Shown piece by piece: positions 37,498 through 53,449 of a stretch of DNA of 64,000 bases (position 1 is its first letter; each line of letters opens with the position of its first letter). The notes beneath the pieces are model-generated. The model was not told the origin of the DNA. It saw nothing but the letters and a program-made list of their open reading frames with translations, and did not search any database. Source of the DNA: Acanthochlamys bracteata (Eukaryota > Streptophyta > Magnoliopsida > Pandanales > Velloziaceae); NCBI GenBank assembly GCA_019914995.1, contig CM034130.1:6510001-6574000 (forward strand), written 5' to 3'. Both the position numbers and the translations under genes were made by a program.

Positions 37498-40347
37498 TTG
37501 CTAAACTAGACTAGGCTTCTTAGATCATGAACAACTAGTTGATTAATTAATATTTTTGTAAATATGATAGATGGTGTTTCTAGAATTGATTCCGAAAACA
37601 AAAAGGAAACAAGAATGAAATAGTTTGGTGTGATTTCTTTGTAGTTATCATTAGTTGCGTTTGTTGCTTAATCGTTCTGCTACATTGATGAGATCGAGCT
37701 GATTCTTTTGAATAAAATTTCTGATGTGAGCGTAGCAGAGGCAAACATATAATGAACACAAATGAAATTTGTGTTCTTTCGAAGCCGAAAATAATTTTTT
37801 TTAATAAAAGATCTTTTTTAGCCAGCTTCTTATGCTCTTTGATAATAATTTATTTTGTAATAGCTGTTTTTTCAAAAATTGATTTTTTTAAAAACTCACT
37901 TTTTATCAAAAGACATATTTTTTATATGAAAATTTTTAGTATTTAGTGAAAAAAGGTGAGACGATTCTCTTGTTATCATGAAACTATTATTTTCACCAAG
38001 AATTGTTCTTGAAGTTTCATCGTACACTAAAAAATGGGAGGCCTTTATATTGTAGAGGTATTGATTGGCAATAAGCTTTGAAGCCAAATTGCAATTGAAA
38101 TTAGTGCTCTCAAAATTTGCAACGTTCTCTTCTTTCCTTTGAAGAACAGAAACTACTGCTTCAGTTGTTTCTAATACCCGTTCCTTTCGGCCAACGGTTC
38201 CAAACAGAGAGCTGAAAACCGCAGGTGTTTCTAGCTCCTAGTTAACTTCCAAGTTCCAACTCAGTAAAACATTCGAATTATAAGATATAATCTTTCATTT
38301 AAACTCACTTTTTCGAATCTGTCACGAATATCGCTATGTATCCAAAGCACAGCTCGTGAACTAGGCCCTTCGAGAACAAATTGATTCTACCTGAACTCAT
38401 TGATCAACAGGCAACAAATGGCCCTGGTTTGCTGGTTCAATCTTAGGCTTTCATCAAACACTGTTTCAAAAATGAAGCAATCAAAAAATGCAACACTCCG
38501 ATTCACAAATGTGAAGGTCCACCCAACTCCATCACAACCCTAAAAAGAGTACTGGATGCAAAAAATAGAAAATAGCAACCTCAAATTTAGCGAGGTGAAG
38601 ATAGTAAAATGCTCTATTTAGATTACCAATTTATGACCTACTTTTTTATTGCTATCTCTATAGGCAGCTGATGTAACCAAATCCTGTGTTCCGAATCATT
38701 TCTTACCAACTCAATTCTTAACTAACAAGAATACGATAAGAATGAAATGCTATACACAACACCTCATTTTTATATAAAGTTATTATATTATAGTCCTCTA
38801 TCCTTATATTCTAAAATCAAGCAAATATATGTAGCTAATTTGCACCAATCCACATGAATGGCTACATACGCATGTAACAACTACTCGACCTAACGCTATT
38901 CACAGGTAGACATACATATCTATGTATGCTAAATACATATAGCATATATCTAGGTCTTCCACTCACGCTCATGTATAAATGTATAACACTATCAAGGAGT
39001 CAGAATCACATAGCACGAATAAGACGGCCCGCCTCCAACTTGTATGACTCCTACATCCACACACGTAAATCTTAAATCAATACATATATGTACTTGATAT
39101 GGTTATCCATACGAACATGCAATCATATATGAATACATATCATGCATCATAAATCTCTCTTTTATATAGCTTGAAACTTCGCATGATAGTTTTCTTGGTA
39201 AACATCATATTAAATTCTTTATTACTTGAAAGAAAAAAAATGTGCATGAATCTTGACTTTAAAGTATTTCAGAAAAGAAAATGCCATATATATAGTTCGT
39301 ACGTGTCTTACTGGTTACTAGAATAAAAGTTTTCAGAAAATGTTAACAAATCAATTCATAAAAAGCTTTCTGTAGATAATAAAGATAGAATGTATTCTTG
39401 AAAGAAAAAAGATTTCACTTTAATACACTCCTCAATATTTAATAATTGCTGAAGAATATATAAATATGAAGGATAAAGAAAAAGCTTTAAGTAAGCAAAC
39501 AGGAATGCATGATTAGCAAGTCGTTTGCATATGTACTACAGCTTAGGAAACAATCAAGAAATGAACCAAAATTGGATCAGAAATTGAAAATATGCACGTT
39601 TTCTTTGCTTCCACAACAGCTAACCCTCATCAATTGCTCCCAACAAAAGCTGCTCTGCCACAAACTGCAATAGCTGTCTCCATAGTTTTGAAGTTTACAC
39701 AACACCTACTACTTGTGGTCACCAGACAAAACATTGTTCAAAAACAAATAATACTCCCTTGCCTTTAACAACAATGCAGTATAACTGTCTGTGTAATAAA
39801 CAAAACAAAAGCTGATACTACAACCACATGAAAGGATTCTTTTGCATCTCATATTCATCTTCAGCATGTTGCATACTCGAATAAAAAGTTGCAAAATCCA
39901 ATTTAATCAACCAGAAGACTATTTAAAGTAACCAAGTGGAAGACTGCAACAAAAGAATCACCAATTCTTATTATCAAATATTTTAAAAACCATTACAATC
40001 AGAAAAATATTTAACAAGCCTCTCCAGTGGCTAAATAAGTCACCCAAGTATACATTTACAGAATGTTGGATCCAAAAGCATCTAGGTAGCATTCAATCTA
40101 TCACCAGTAAACCATAAAAGCCGTGAAGAATAACAAATTATCTTCTAACACTAGCAGCACACTTTTTGACAACCTACATTCTTGAATTGGATGGTGATGA
40201 ATGAAATAAGTGTTACAGATACATGCTGACCAAAAAATTCAACTTGCCTCTCATTTAAGCCACAACAATCATTACCAGACAAGCTTGCAAGACTCAACTC
40301 AAAAAACATCTGAACAAAAGAGAAGTTGTTCACCAACATAAGTAAAC

Positions 40348-41820
<1,473 letters not shown>

Positions 41821-42785
41821 TTCCTAGATCTGTAGACAGTTGAATTAGTTTGCAATCTCAAAATAAGAACCCATTTGTTTGTAACATAAATTGCAACCGA
41901 AGAACACAGATCCCAACGTCTCGGTTGATAACATTTAACATGAAATACTAAAATCAAAACAGTGCATGTATTGCATGTTATGTCGTGCCTTTGACAAGAT
42001 ACTGTGATTTATTAGCCACACCTATCTTCGATGCCTATCCTTGGATTCCTAAATGGCAATGAAACCTACCTAAAAAATTGACATCATAATGCAAATTGCA
42101 TGACAAAAAAGCTAAGAAGGTGAATGAATAATGCTTTTCAATATCATACCCTTCAATGATTCATAATTCTGAACTTGTGCAAGATGAAAATGGAGCTGAA
42201 GAATATGCATGAAGCGAGCAAGATCATATCCAGCTACTATGCCTATAGCAAAATTAATGATTCAAGATGCCATCGATCAAATAAAACACCTACCTAATGG
42301 CATTATAGTTGAGACATCTTAAAATTAAAATAATCAAACAACAGGAAAATAAAAGTCCTATCCTTCGCAAGCTACATTGTATCATTCATTGATTCATCTT
42401 ATACTTAGATCTCATTTATTGCCAGCATATCAAACAACCAACACGATCTACCGGCATCAAGGCAAGCACATTATAGACCGTACCACCTAGAAAACACCAA
42501 GAAATAACAAACAAAACCGTTCGATCTATTGCATTTAAGAATTACTACAAACCATATAGTGAGATTCATGATCTCAAATATCCCGATCTACACCGATCAA
42601 ACAAATCGATCTATGAAAATTAGCGAGAATGTATCAGATCAGAGATCTACGAACCTTTTGAAACTAATCGATCTGTCAAAGGGAGATGAAACAGAAATGC
42701 AATCCTTCCGCGTCTCGTTGCGAAACGAGCGAGTTATTTCTCCCTTCTGTCCTATTTCTTGCGAGGCGGAAGGGAATTGGCAAGC
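41821..42785 (-). promoter_or_regulatory. Actin 5' leader with probable leader intron
   Basis: A leader exon of about 125 bp (about 42780-42655) ends at an AAAAG-GTTCGTAG donor, and an acceptor CTACAG lies within 15 bases of the start codon, implying a leader intron of about 820 bp. Plant actin genes usually have such an intron, often needed for strong expression. The intron is T-rich on the coding strand and encodes nothing. Confidence 0.55.
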
Positions 42786-42800
42786 GAGAGTTAAGCTAGG

Positions 42801-42812
42801 GGGTTTAAATAG
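42801..42812 (-). promoter_or_regulatory. Probable actin TATA box
   Basis: On the minus strand the sequence reads GCTATTTAAACCCCC about 25-30 bases before the inferred leader. Confidence 0.5.
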
Positions 42813-44170
42813 CTCTCGCCTGAAAAAGAAACAACAATTAACTTGAAATTTTAATATCCACCATTCACTTTTTAGGAAAAAAATTTTCAAAAATAATAAT
42901 TCAATCGCTTTTAGATGCAGGACGCATAGAGGGTAAAAAGCTGGAAGACAAAAGCAGTAGTGAACTGGCGATGACGAAGCTTTAAGGAAAGGCAACCGTT
43001 AGATGAACCGCCCACGATGAATATGAGCCGTTAGATTAAACTTTCGGTTAGCTGATGGTTGGTGCCACGTAAGCTAGACTGCACGGGGGGAAGACGTGCG
43101 GTGTAGGTACTTCTCCAGAGCGTGGGAGCACGCAAACCACCAACAAGATAGCTGGCAGACCCGTTTGTCCAGCGAGGAAACGGCTCCGGCTCGACTCAGC
43201 TCGGCTTAGCCATGGCATCGTTTAAGCTTGGCTTTGGTTTTTATTTCAAAAAGCACATCGCACTTTCTAATAAAAATTTTACGCTATTTTATAGAGTTTG
43301 TTTAAATTTAGAAAGTATACGAAAAATATATATTATCAAATTTTTAATATATAATTTTTATTATTTTTTAAATTAACAAAATTAAACTTATTTTTTTAAA
43401 ATTTAAAATATTATTCATTATAAAAAAATTTAGTAAGCATTCTCAAATAAAATATCCTCTGATATAATACTTCAATTGCATGATATTTATTTTCTTATAT
43501 CAGATTTTAAGTTTGAAATTGTCTTTTATGTTATAGTTTATTCGAAACTCATATTTAATTCACTTCTTACATAATTTAATTTCACTTAACTTAATTTCAC
43601 GAAATTTACTCTTTACCAATTAATTACACATCCTTAAGTATTATGGGACGTCTCATTTGTAGATGTAAGGTTTTGTTTGCTTCGGGTCAACCAAAGATCA
43701 GTATGTCCGACTACTACTGAATGAGAGCTTGCTTTTCCTTTTATCGTTCTGCAGATTTGTTTGATTTTAAGGGGTTCCCTCCTTCTCATAGAAAGCCCAG
43801 TCGCCTGATGATTAATAAAAATTATTATAATTCAATCTCTTCTTTTTAGTATACTTTATTTGTTATAATATTAATATTAAATTTCAAAATTTGACCTAAT
43901 AGAGAATTTCAGACCTCTTATAAAAAATTGTTTGATTTACTCCTCGCCTCACTCTTCTAATAAAAAAGAGTAACTTTTATTTCTTATTATTCTTATTAAT
44001 ATATTCACATAAAGAAAGAGTAAACAATTACTCTTATTTTATGTTACTATTTTTTTTAAAACTTTTATTATTAATATTGTATCCAAACAGACTATAAATA
44101 TTTATAAAATAGATCATAAATATTCATAAAATTTAAAAAATTTCTACTTTTTATTTTAATTTTGGAGTTA

Positions 44171-44290
44171 GTGGTTGTGTAGTTCATTGGTGATAGTGTC
44201 CACAACTAGATTCAAACACCAACGCCAGATCTTAATGCATGTTGGGAGAAAACTATTCCCTAATGAGGGTTATGATTGAATAAAATTGGA
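44171..44290 (+). mobile_element. Possible tRNA-derived SINE head
   Basis: GTAGTTCATTGGT (A-box-like, 44179-44191) and AGATTCAAACACC (B-box-like, 44208-44220) are spaced as in tRNA-type Pol III promoters. The stretch does not fold into a full tRNA. No clear tail or target duplication. Confidence 0.35.
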
Positions 44291-44959
44291 TCAAACTTTT
44301 GGGAACCATGTGGAATCACATGAAAAGGAAAACTTTTTTTGTGGATTGTGGTTGATAACAAAGGAAAAGGTTTTGAGGGTAGAATGCTTTGGAGCGTTAA
44401 ATAAACCTCATGGGATGCTTTTGATGTTTTTTTTTATAAAGGAAAAATTAAATACTTTGGTCCGTACACTTTCACAGAAGAAACTTAGAAAGTCAGATGT
44501 TGGCAGCTCAGTTTTGGGAACGTTTGATATTACTTTTAAATTGTTCATTATTATCACTTATTGTGTCAAAAAAAATTTCAAAAAAATTATATAGTAAAAT
44601 TTTATTATAATTTATTTTTATATTTTAAATGAAAAAATAAATCTCATATTCTGAAATATTTTCAAAATATATTTTATTTTCAAAAAATTATTTTATAAAT
44701 ACTTATAAACGTCATATTTGGAGAAAAAATATTTATATAGAACTGTTTGAAAATTGCTATACTTTTATTCGGGAATTTATTAAAATTTAAAAATTATTAT
44801 ATGTAATGTATATATTTTTAAAATTTAAATAATTGAAGCGTTATAGGAAGTTTTTTTAAATTTAAAAGCTAATAAACACTTTGAAAAAGCATCCAAAGCA
44901 ATGGCAAAGCGTGCCCAAACGAATATATTTATTGAGCTTGAAATCTATTGAACTGGCTT

Positions 44960-45424
44960 GCCAGTTAAAAAAAAATGGGCGGGCCGAGTCACGGTATGGG
45001 ACAAGTTAATAGATCGGGTCAGATGGTTCGGCTTGGGTAAACCACTCGGACAGAACTAGTCCATACTAATTTATCCGATTCATATTTTTATTTTATATAA
45101 AAATAGAATTTAAAAATTATTTTTAAGATAAAAAATAAAAAATATTATTATTAAAATATATTTTTTAGTAATATAAAAATATTTTTTAATTAAAATTTGA
45201 TCTGATCAACGGTTAATATTGATTTGATAATTATCAATACTAATCGGTCAACGTTGACCGATCAATATAAACAATATTCGGACGGACGGACTGATCATGT
45301 TCTGTCTGTAGGATCAGATCATGCCGGCCCGATTTTATTACTATTTATTGAGCCGAACGGAACAATAGACATACCGATTGATTGAACCACAGACCGGCCC
45401 ATTTGGCCTGCTTATTTTTACACC
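44960..45424. mobile_element. hAT-like non-autonomous element
   Basis: The left end has AAAAAAAATGGGCGGGCC. The right end on the other strand reads GTGTAAAAATAAGCAGGCC then AAATGGGCCGG. The same arrangement recurs at about 60.19-60.52 kb. GGCC-rich shoulders around an A/T core are typical. Confidence 0.4.
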
Positions 45425-46549
45425 GTTATTGTCAGGTTGAAAATATTAAGCAACAAAATATGAAAATCTTCAAGTGTCGAAGTTTGAAACTCCATCTAAT
45501 AGTAAATTAGTAACTTCATTCTGTGAGACATAGTTTTGAACTTGTTCTTTAGCTGCTTTTAAGATTATATTTAGAGATACTTATTATTTGCTCTTTTTCT
45601 TAATTTAAAATTTTAATTATATATTTTTTAATAAAATTTTAAAATATTTTTTTAATTTAAAATTATAGTAAAATTTTATGCTTAAAATTTTTTTTTAGAA
45701 AGAAAATTGTGGTGGAGTGTCAAGTACACAATGGTAAAAATTATATTTTATTTCATAAAAGTTATTTTCTACTGTTGTGTACTTGGCATCATCAGCCAAA
45801 TATGACAGCTGAAAATAAGTCTACAGAATCCAAAATTAGACCGTGTTTGCAATAATTATAAAAGTAAAGTTTTTCTAAAAAGGACGGGTTTTTTAATTAT
45901 TAAGAAAAACCTTTTGCAATACAATGCATTACTTTTTTGTTTTAAAAATTTAAAAGTCGTTCAAAAAGAAATCACATCAAGTATGGGCTTAATACTGTGC
46001 CGAGGTGAGAGTTGCCTAGAAAAAAAATTGCTTTGCTTGTGCAAATTCTTAAATCAATAGTTCTGCACTTCTGCTCGACCACATTCACTCAACTGCTTTA
46101 GAGACGCTGTAAAATAAATTTCTTTTAAAATAAAATATTAAAAATATTTTTGAAAAAATAGTTTTACTTTGCTTATTAAATAATCAAATTTATAATACAA
46201 AATTTTTTATATTATTTAATTAAAATGTTTATATTATATTTTAAAAAATATATTGTCCCATTTTGCGTACGCAAGTACTATCTAGTTTTATCAGCGAAAA
46301 TCATGTACAGCACAAAATATTCATAATACAATTTAACTTAGTAATATAAATTTATCGTAACTTTTTTCTTTTATATATTTTATATCTATACAAGTTCTTA
46401 CTCTATAGAGTTATATTAATTGTTTCAATACAGAATAAAGAATTTTATATTTCTATCTTATTTTGTTATTTTAAAATCGATCGACTTTTCCACAGAGAAA
46501 TTATAGAGAAATTGTTAAGTCATATTAAGAGGAATGCTATTTCTTATAA

Positions 46550-46711
46550 AGGGCTGTTTGATTTAGCTTATTAAAAAAATTGTTTTTTAATTTTTAATAT
46601 ATATTTATAAGTATTTAAAAATTTAAAAATATAATAAAATTTACATAATAAAATTTTTTAATACATATTTTAAAAAAAAAATTTATTTTAAAAACATTCT
46701 TGAACGCACCT
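46550..46711. mobile_element. Tourist-like MITE with TAA target duplication
   Basis: Opens AGGGCTGTTTGATT, closes TTCTTGAACGCACCT. TAA lies at 46547-46549 and again at 46712-46714. The A/T core resembles the other family members. Confidence 0.6.
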
Positions 46712-47080
46712 TAAATCAGAACCTGAGATTCTCAAAAAGCACCAAAAGAATCTCCTATTTATCATCTCAAACCAAAAAGTGCCAAGTGTCAGCTATACTA
46801 GCTAAATGCTTATGCTGAAAATATTCTTTTAAACCTATAGTTAACTGAAGCATTTCTATTGCCGTTCATCAAAGTTCAAACGGACCCAATCTTTTAAAAC
46901 AATGAAAAACAGAAACTGAAATTGAACTTGGTATGCCTGTAACTTATCTGATTTTACGCAAGCCCATTTTGTTAGCACTTTTAAACGGGCCTTGGCCTGC
47001 TTCTTAGAAACCCAATACCAAGCCCGTTGAGAACTAAAGGGCTCATGCGCGTTCTCAAAACCACACAACGCCAGCTTGGC

Positions 47081-47218
47081 AATCCGCGTTAACGATCCGT
47101 GTGCGCTCCTCATTAGCGATATCTACCGTTCGTTAAAAACCAACTGACCCTCCACATTTATCCCCGCCACTTCTTTCCCAAAATTTCAAGTCGCGCGCTC
47201 TTCCCTTCTCTATAAATA
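47081..47218 (+). promoter_or_regulatory. Histone H3 core promoter
   Basis: AATCCGCG (47081-47088) differs by one base from the plant histone octamer GATCCGCG, and a second CGATCCGT copy follows at 47093. TATAAATA at 47211 sets a start near 47240. These are the usual S-phase signals of replication-dependent plant histone genes. Confidence 0.65.
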
Positions 47219-47239
47219 AACCATCCACGAAACCTCTGA

Positions 47240-47725
<486 letters not shown>

Positions 47726-50700
47726 GTTGGTATAGATCTTGGGCTGATTGATAGGGATTTCAAGTTGATTATTCTGTTTTATTTACTTGAATTTCTATCT
47801 ACCGATGTTGTCTACGGTTTTTTTTCTGTGTCTGGTGTTTTAATGTAGAAATTTTTAGTTTGACGCTTTGTATTGTGCAAGGATGAAAACGGGATTGTTA
47901 TCTTGACAATGAAATAGTTCAGTTGCTTATCTACTAAATTTGTGTTGCTCGTTTATGGAGTTTTTGCTCTTGTTGTTTAATTTTCCATTAGTTGTTGATT
48001 TGGTGGTGAAAGTTATTTAATTTTATAGAATAAATATTTTCTTCTACCTGAAATAGTACATACTCGATATTCTTTGGAAAAGAATGATTGTTAAAGAGAG
48101 CGGCATATTGCTGGCATGTGAAAAGAAGCGTAGAAATTTTCCATCTTGAGAAAAGACGGATAATGGGTACTTAATTTTGAAATGAATTTCTTTTCAAAAA
48201 AGATGGCTATTTGAAAGAACTACAAATCTAAGAACTAATACTCTAATAGAAGCGTTAACCCTGCTATGCAATTTTCTCAAGGTCTGCTTCATTTCAAGAA
48301 AATTAGAAGCATTTTGCTGTTACAACAACAAAATTTCCTATCATGCTGAAAATACACAATGATTCTAATATGTATGGCTGGTTAAAATAAATCGCACGTC
48401 TGCTCTTATCATTTTGATCATACTATACTTGGAGCAGCTCCAATCCAGCTGCAAACAGCTCGAGGCCATCTCGTTCTAATACAATCAACCAATGGTGCAT
48501 GCTGCAAGGTCTCAGATGCTTGACTCACACCCTTATTGCTCTCATTGCTGCTGGCTTCACTTGTTGAAGCAGGGACCATGGTACTCAAAAACTCATCCTG
48601 GCTCCACTTTGGGGGAACTGAAACCTTCAGCTTACATAGTCTTGGTTTTTGAATTGGAATCTCACCTTCAGCTGAAGCATTCCCACTTAGCACCGATTTG
48701 GCAATGCCATTAAAATGGTACAGATCAAACTGCTTACCACCCATTAAATCACTCAAGTCCTTTAGGCCCCCAGAGTTCTTATCCAGCTCTAGCAATACCT
48801 GCCAGAACTCGCTCCAGACAACAAACCCAGAAAAAGTAAGGTTCTCTATCTTTTCTGGTGGCAAATTTATGCTTGTTTCTCTAAGAACTTGGCAGAAGCC
48901 ATCAGCACTGATGAAACCACCACCACCACTCTGGTCTTGGGCGTCGAACGCTCTTCTTATTTTGGATTCTCGTTCTTCTAGTTCATTCTCCTCTTGCACT
49001 CTGGTATCAAGGGCGAAAAGGACCGTGTAGTGAGACTCACTTCCCACCACCCATACGGGCCAGTTTGGGTGTTTCAAGAACCGTCCAACCTTGCAAAAAT
49101 TGAGGGATTCCAATAGCGTAAGGAATCCGACCTCCACATTCTTGGGTATGCCTTTGAGACAAATTAAATGTCATTTGTCAGTCATGAGATTCAAGAATTT
49201 CCTACTTATTGAGTGCTGACTTTACACATAGAACATAGAATTAAAACTTCATTTCGATACAACTATAATTCTTATCCAAGGTGCCATTGTTATTATGTGA
49301 CGCCAAGCTGCAACCTTGAATTATGATTTCTGATAATTTCCAACAGCAATTTTAGATTTCAGCCAAATAACATGAACATACCAGACCTCTAGACAGAAGA
49401 GCTGAAAGAAGGAACAACAGTGCTCCCATACCGATCTTGAGTACAGGAAGTCCAACCATCAACTTTTCAAAAGCAGTACTCTGTGAATTGTATATTTTAA
49501 CCCTTAAAACTTTCTGCAAATCTGAAGCAGATTCAATGCGAAGACTTTCTGATGTTGCGGTTATCATCTGCCAACAGATTCATCAGTAGCACAAGTCAGT
49601 ATGAAATTTAGTAACAAATACTGCAAGGTACCTATCTAAAAATGGGCAGCTATTACCTCAGTCTTCCTTGGATCTTCAGATCTGTCTTCTGAGTGACGAT
49701 GTTGACAATTTAAAGTAGCCACAACAGCCCTTTTGTTTCCACATGAATAATATTTCAACCATGCTGAGAACCAATGCTCTGAAAATCAGATTGCAGTTAG
49801 CTTCTACATGAAAATTTATTACCACAAATAAAAGGCTGAATGCTCCACAGATATTTGGTTACATGTCACAGACAACATCCACAGATTGAAAAACACCCTA
49901 CTCCGAACCACATGGAAAGGTAATCCTTCCTGTAGTAGCTCAAACACACTTTATATATTTTCCTCTCTCTACAGGAACCAGAATTATAGGAATCATAGAT
50001 CACGCAATTTAAGCCAAAAATTTCAATCCCCAGCATGAACAGAGTTATTCCATCACAAACTCTACCCACTATAATGTGTTCTGCAACCGGCGAAGCTAGA
50101 GAATAAAACTGGAGCTTATTAACCATACAGACTGATAAAGACTATATAACCAATATTTCCTATAGAGATCTTTAATGCCTTTAACTAAAAAAAGGTGTTT
50201 CTTTCAAATATTCCTTCTAATTAGATAGTCCCGTTCAAATAGCTCAGTTCAAAGGCATTGGTCTATGAACAATAACAGTAACAAATAGAGATCAATTAAA
50301 TGCCACCATAATGCACGTGGCAGCGAAAAAAGAGAATACAAAATAGTAACATCAATTGAACATAACAAATTACCTAAGCTAATTGATAGGCTACATTATC
50401 AACATCATGACAATTATTCAATGACGAGTAAGAAGCAACAGGGTGAAATCATGCACTACCAAGTAGCAAGAAAAAGGTACCTATACTTTGGAATATTAGG
50501 AAGTAAGCCATTTTTAACCCCTGAAAATGTGGAGAAAACAAGGCCCGTTACGAAATGATTATAGGCTCCCCATGGACCTGGATGAAATGAAGGGGAATTA
50601 GCTTTGATAGAAAAAGGATACTATAATGGCTAAAAACTCGTCACTTTTTATTTCACCGCAAGAAGCTACGGCATCTATCATCTTTCTTAAGGTTTAGGTA

Positions 50701-53449
50701 TATGAACATTATTTTATAAGTATGGAGAAGCTCCAGTAGAGATTTTAACTACCTAAACTTATAGTGGCAAGTTGGCAAAATAAAAAAGAATGTCCTTTCC
50801 TCCTTGTAAGCTGCTGAGTTTCAGAAAACTACTATTTCTTATTAATACTCCTATTCAGCCCATCCTAGTGACGAAAAGAAGTATATGGGCAGCTTATCCT
50901 TTAACTGAGTAAAAAAATTTACAAATGCAAACCTTTAATTGGTGACAGTGACCACAATTGCATATTCATGAAGCCAAAAAATGTGTTCTCAAGAAAAACA
51001 ACATTGCAACCTATATCGGCTCATCAAAAAGAAGATCCCATTATGTTTCAAATTTATCAACAAACAAAGAAGAAATTGTATGCCTATAAAAGATAATTAC
51101 CTTGCCTTCCTATCTTCACTTACGGAGATCAAATTATCCATTGCAGTATATAAGCTCTGAGAAACTCCTCTTTTAGCTAGGTTCTGTGGCGTGAAACCCA
51201 AATCATCCGGAAGGAATAAAAGATATTTGAGAACAAAAGCCTGTAGGATGAGAAAAATACTAGTAAATGAAACTTCCTGGGTGGAGATCCACTACATGGA
51301 TCATAGAACCTGATGCAGTCATCCCTGTTCAAGTTTGATGTTATTTTAAGATATATTAACTCTAGTCCAGTATGTTAGTTTGTCGGAAACCATATAGATT
51401 ATTGAAGGATTTTCCATGGGGTTCAAGTTTTATGCAATAGGCACTGGAGAATTTAATCATTCAATGCAAGGAGAACTGACGTGATAGCTCATCTAATCAC
51501 TAAGAGCCCAAAATATAACTGATGGGTGTGAAACATTATCACCTGGTTGACACTTGCATACTTCTGTCCTCCACCAGACAAGCAAAGGTGGTAAACTTAA
51601 AATAAAGAGAGAAAACGAAAAAGAGGAGTCAAACACATGCTAAGATTCGAATAGGAAAAACATTTTTCCTATCCCCATTAATGCTCTTGCTGAGATTCTT
51701 TATTCTTCAATGCTTTTTAATTTCCAGAGACCACAGCTGTAAAGTTCTTCTTTTTCCTATTTTTTTCCTCTTTATCATGATGATCTTCTTGATCTCGATT
51801 GAAACTCTTCTCTTTTTCACATTATGTTCATTTCTCTATTTAGAAATTTCCTGCCTATTTATTAGATTAGTACATAGACTTTAATTAAAAAGCATAAATT
51901 ACTACATGCTCTCTTTTACAAAAGAACCTGTTTTCACTAAGCTTGTTAGTGTAATATTGGATTAATCTTTGTCACAGATTGTTGGTATTAGATTTTACCA
52001 AATATTTTACACAAGGATCCAACACTTGAGATGAAATTTAAATATGAGGACTTGGCTCGCAATTCTATAACAAATATGGGTTCCATGTTGGCTTCACCAT
52101 TAAGAAAATAAAAATCAAGCAAATGATACAATGCAAAAGTAGTGCCATTTAGGAACTTTACTTGTTCCAAAGAAGGTTTATCTAGAGCTAAGATAGAGCA
52201 AATCAATGTAAGCGACTAAATGAATGAACGGGTTGCCTTGCACACATGCCTATCAAACTTAGTGAAGATAAGTCTATATACAGTTGCAGATTCTGAGCCA
52301 AAGCATAATCATTAGTTAACAACAATCTCAAAATGCCATTTGCTAAAATTACAAGAGGCACTTAATGATAGTCAAAAGGATATCGGTTATGTGTTGGGTT
52401 CCGTAGGTTTGTACTGAAACCTACAGGTGACCTACTAGCAAAATATGTTAGAGTAGTCATTTATTTTACTTGATGCCTGCAAGAATTACTTCAGTAATGA
52501 GAGACAACAAGAGATGCCTAATCTAGTTTCTAGGGCACCAGTCTAGTTATTATGTCTCACTAGTTCAAGCTTTCTTCTAAATGTCATTATATTACAGTTA
52601 ATACTAAATTTGATGCATATTACATTTACTAACTATAAAACCAATTCAATTGTGAGATAACGTTGCACAAGTACTGCATTAAGAAAGAAGGCCAAAAAAG
52701 TTATAAAGTACGGCATGTTATAAGCATGTCTAAAATGATCAATGACTAGAAGAATAGTTAGAGTAAATCTACAATTTCTTTTGTATGGTCAAGTCAATAG
52801 GATTCCAAAAGTTGTGCACGTACCACATACACCTTGAAGTTGGAACAGTTAGTCCATAAATGGACTTCATGATCATTAGGTTCTCTTTCAAAAAATGTTG
52901 TAAAAAGATGTGTTCCCTTATTGGAAGACACTATTAGATTTTTAACATACAAGTAAAACTAAAAATTTAATGTCTTCACTAGCAATAAAAAAAGCATTTT
53001 TACCATAGAAAATAGTTAACTAAACCCTTCACCTATGCACTAAGTCATCAAAACAAGATAGATGCAAAAAATGTTCCCAAAAATCTTAGGGGCATAGCCC
53101 TTTCATGCCCTAACTATGACCATAATGCTTGTGTCTAACTTTGACATAAGCGCCTTTGTCAATTTATGAGCTCAAAATATTTGGCAAGATTCTCAGTGAA
53201 CAAATGAAAAAACATCACACCGAGATTATTCATTGCAATAGGTTGAAGATTTTAATCATTCTTCGAGTATCACTAAAAAAAGAACATGATTAGTTTTAAT
53301 AACTTTTGAGATTTAAGATTAGAAGTATTATTGTTGCACTATCTTTGTAAATTTAAAATTTCAAAATTTTAATATACTTGTAGAGACCAATTTCATAATG
53401 TCGCTCCTAGGCTCCGATAAAAAAGACGGGTTGAGGTTAGATTGACAAT

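Larger units (their letters stand above)
29424..40347. other. Gene-poor, AT-rich block
   Basis: The first few hundred bases are the ATG13 upstream region. After that about 10 kb hold no recognisable gene, only A/T-rich small elements (listed separately), a TA microsatellite and low-complexity DNA. Open frames here (for example 30612-30863) translate A/T runs. The segment 38,000-40,300 is less extreme and its right part includes the actin 3' UTR. Confidence 0.6.
42813..47080. other. Intergenic region with small repeats
   Basis: The first 400 bases are the GC-richer actin upstream region. The rest is A/T-rich with no gene apart from the SINE-like, hAT-like and Tourist-like pieces listed separately. 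The 102-codon frame at 44286-44594 lacks a recognisable family. Confidence 0.5.

Noticed and set aside
44171-44242. A tRNA gene
   Set aside because: Box-like motifs are present but acceptor and anticodon stems do not pair.
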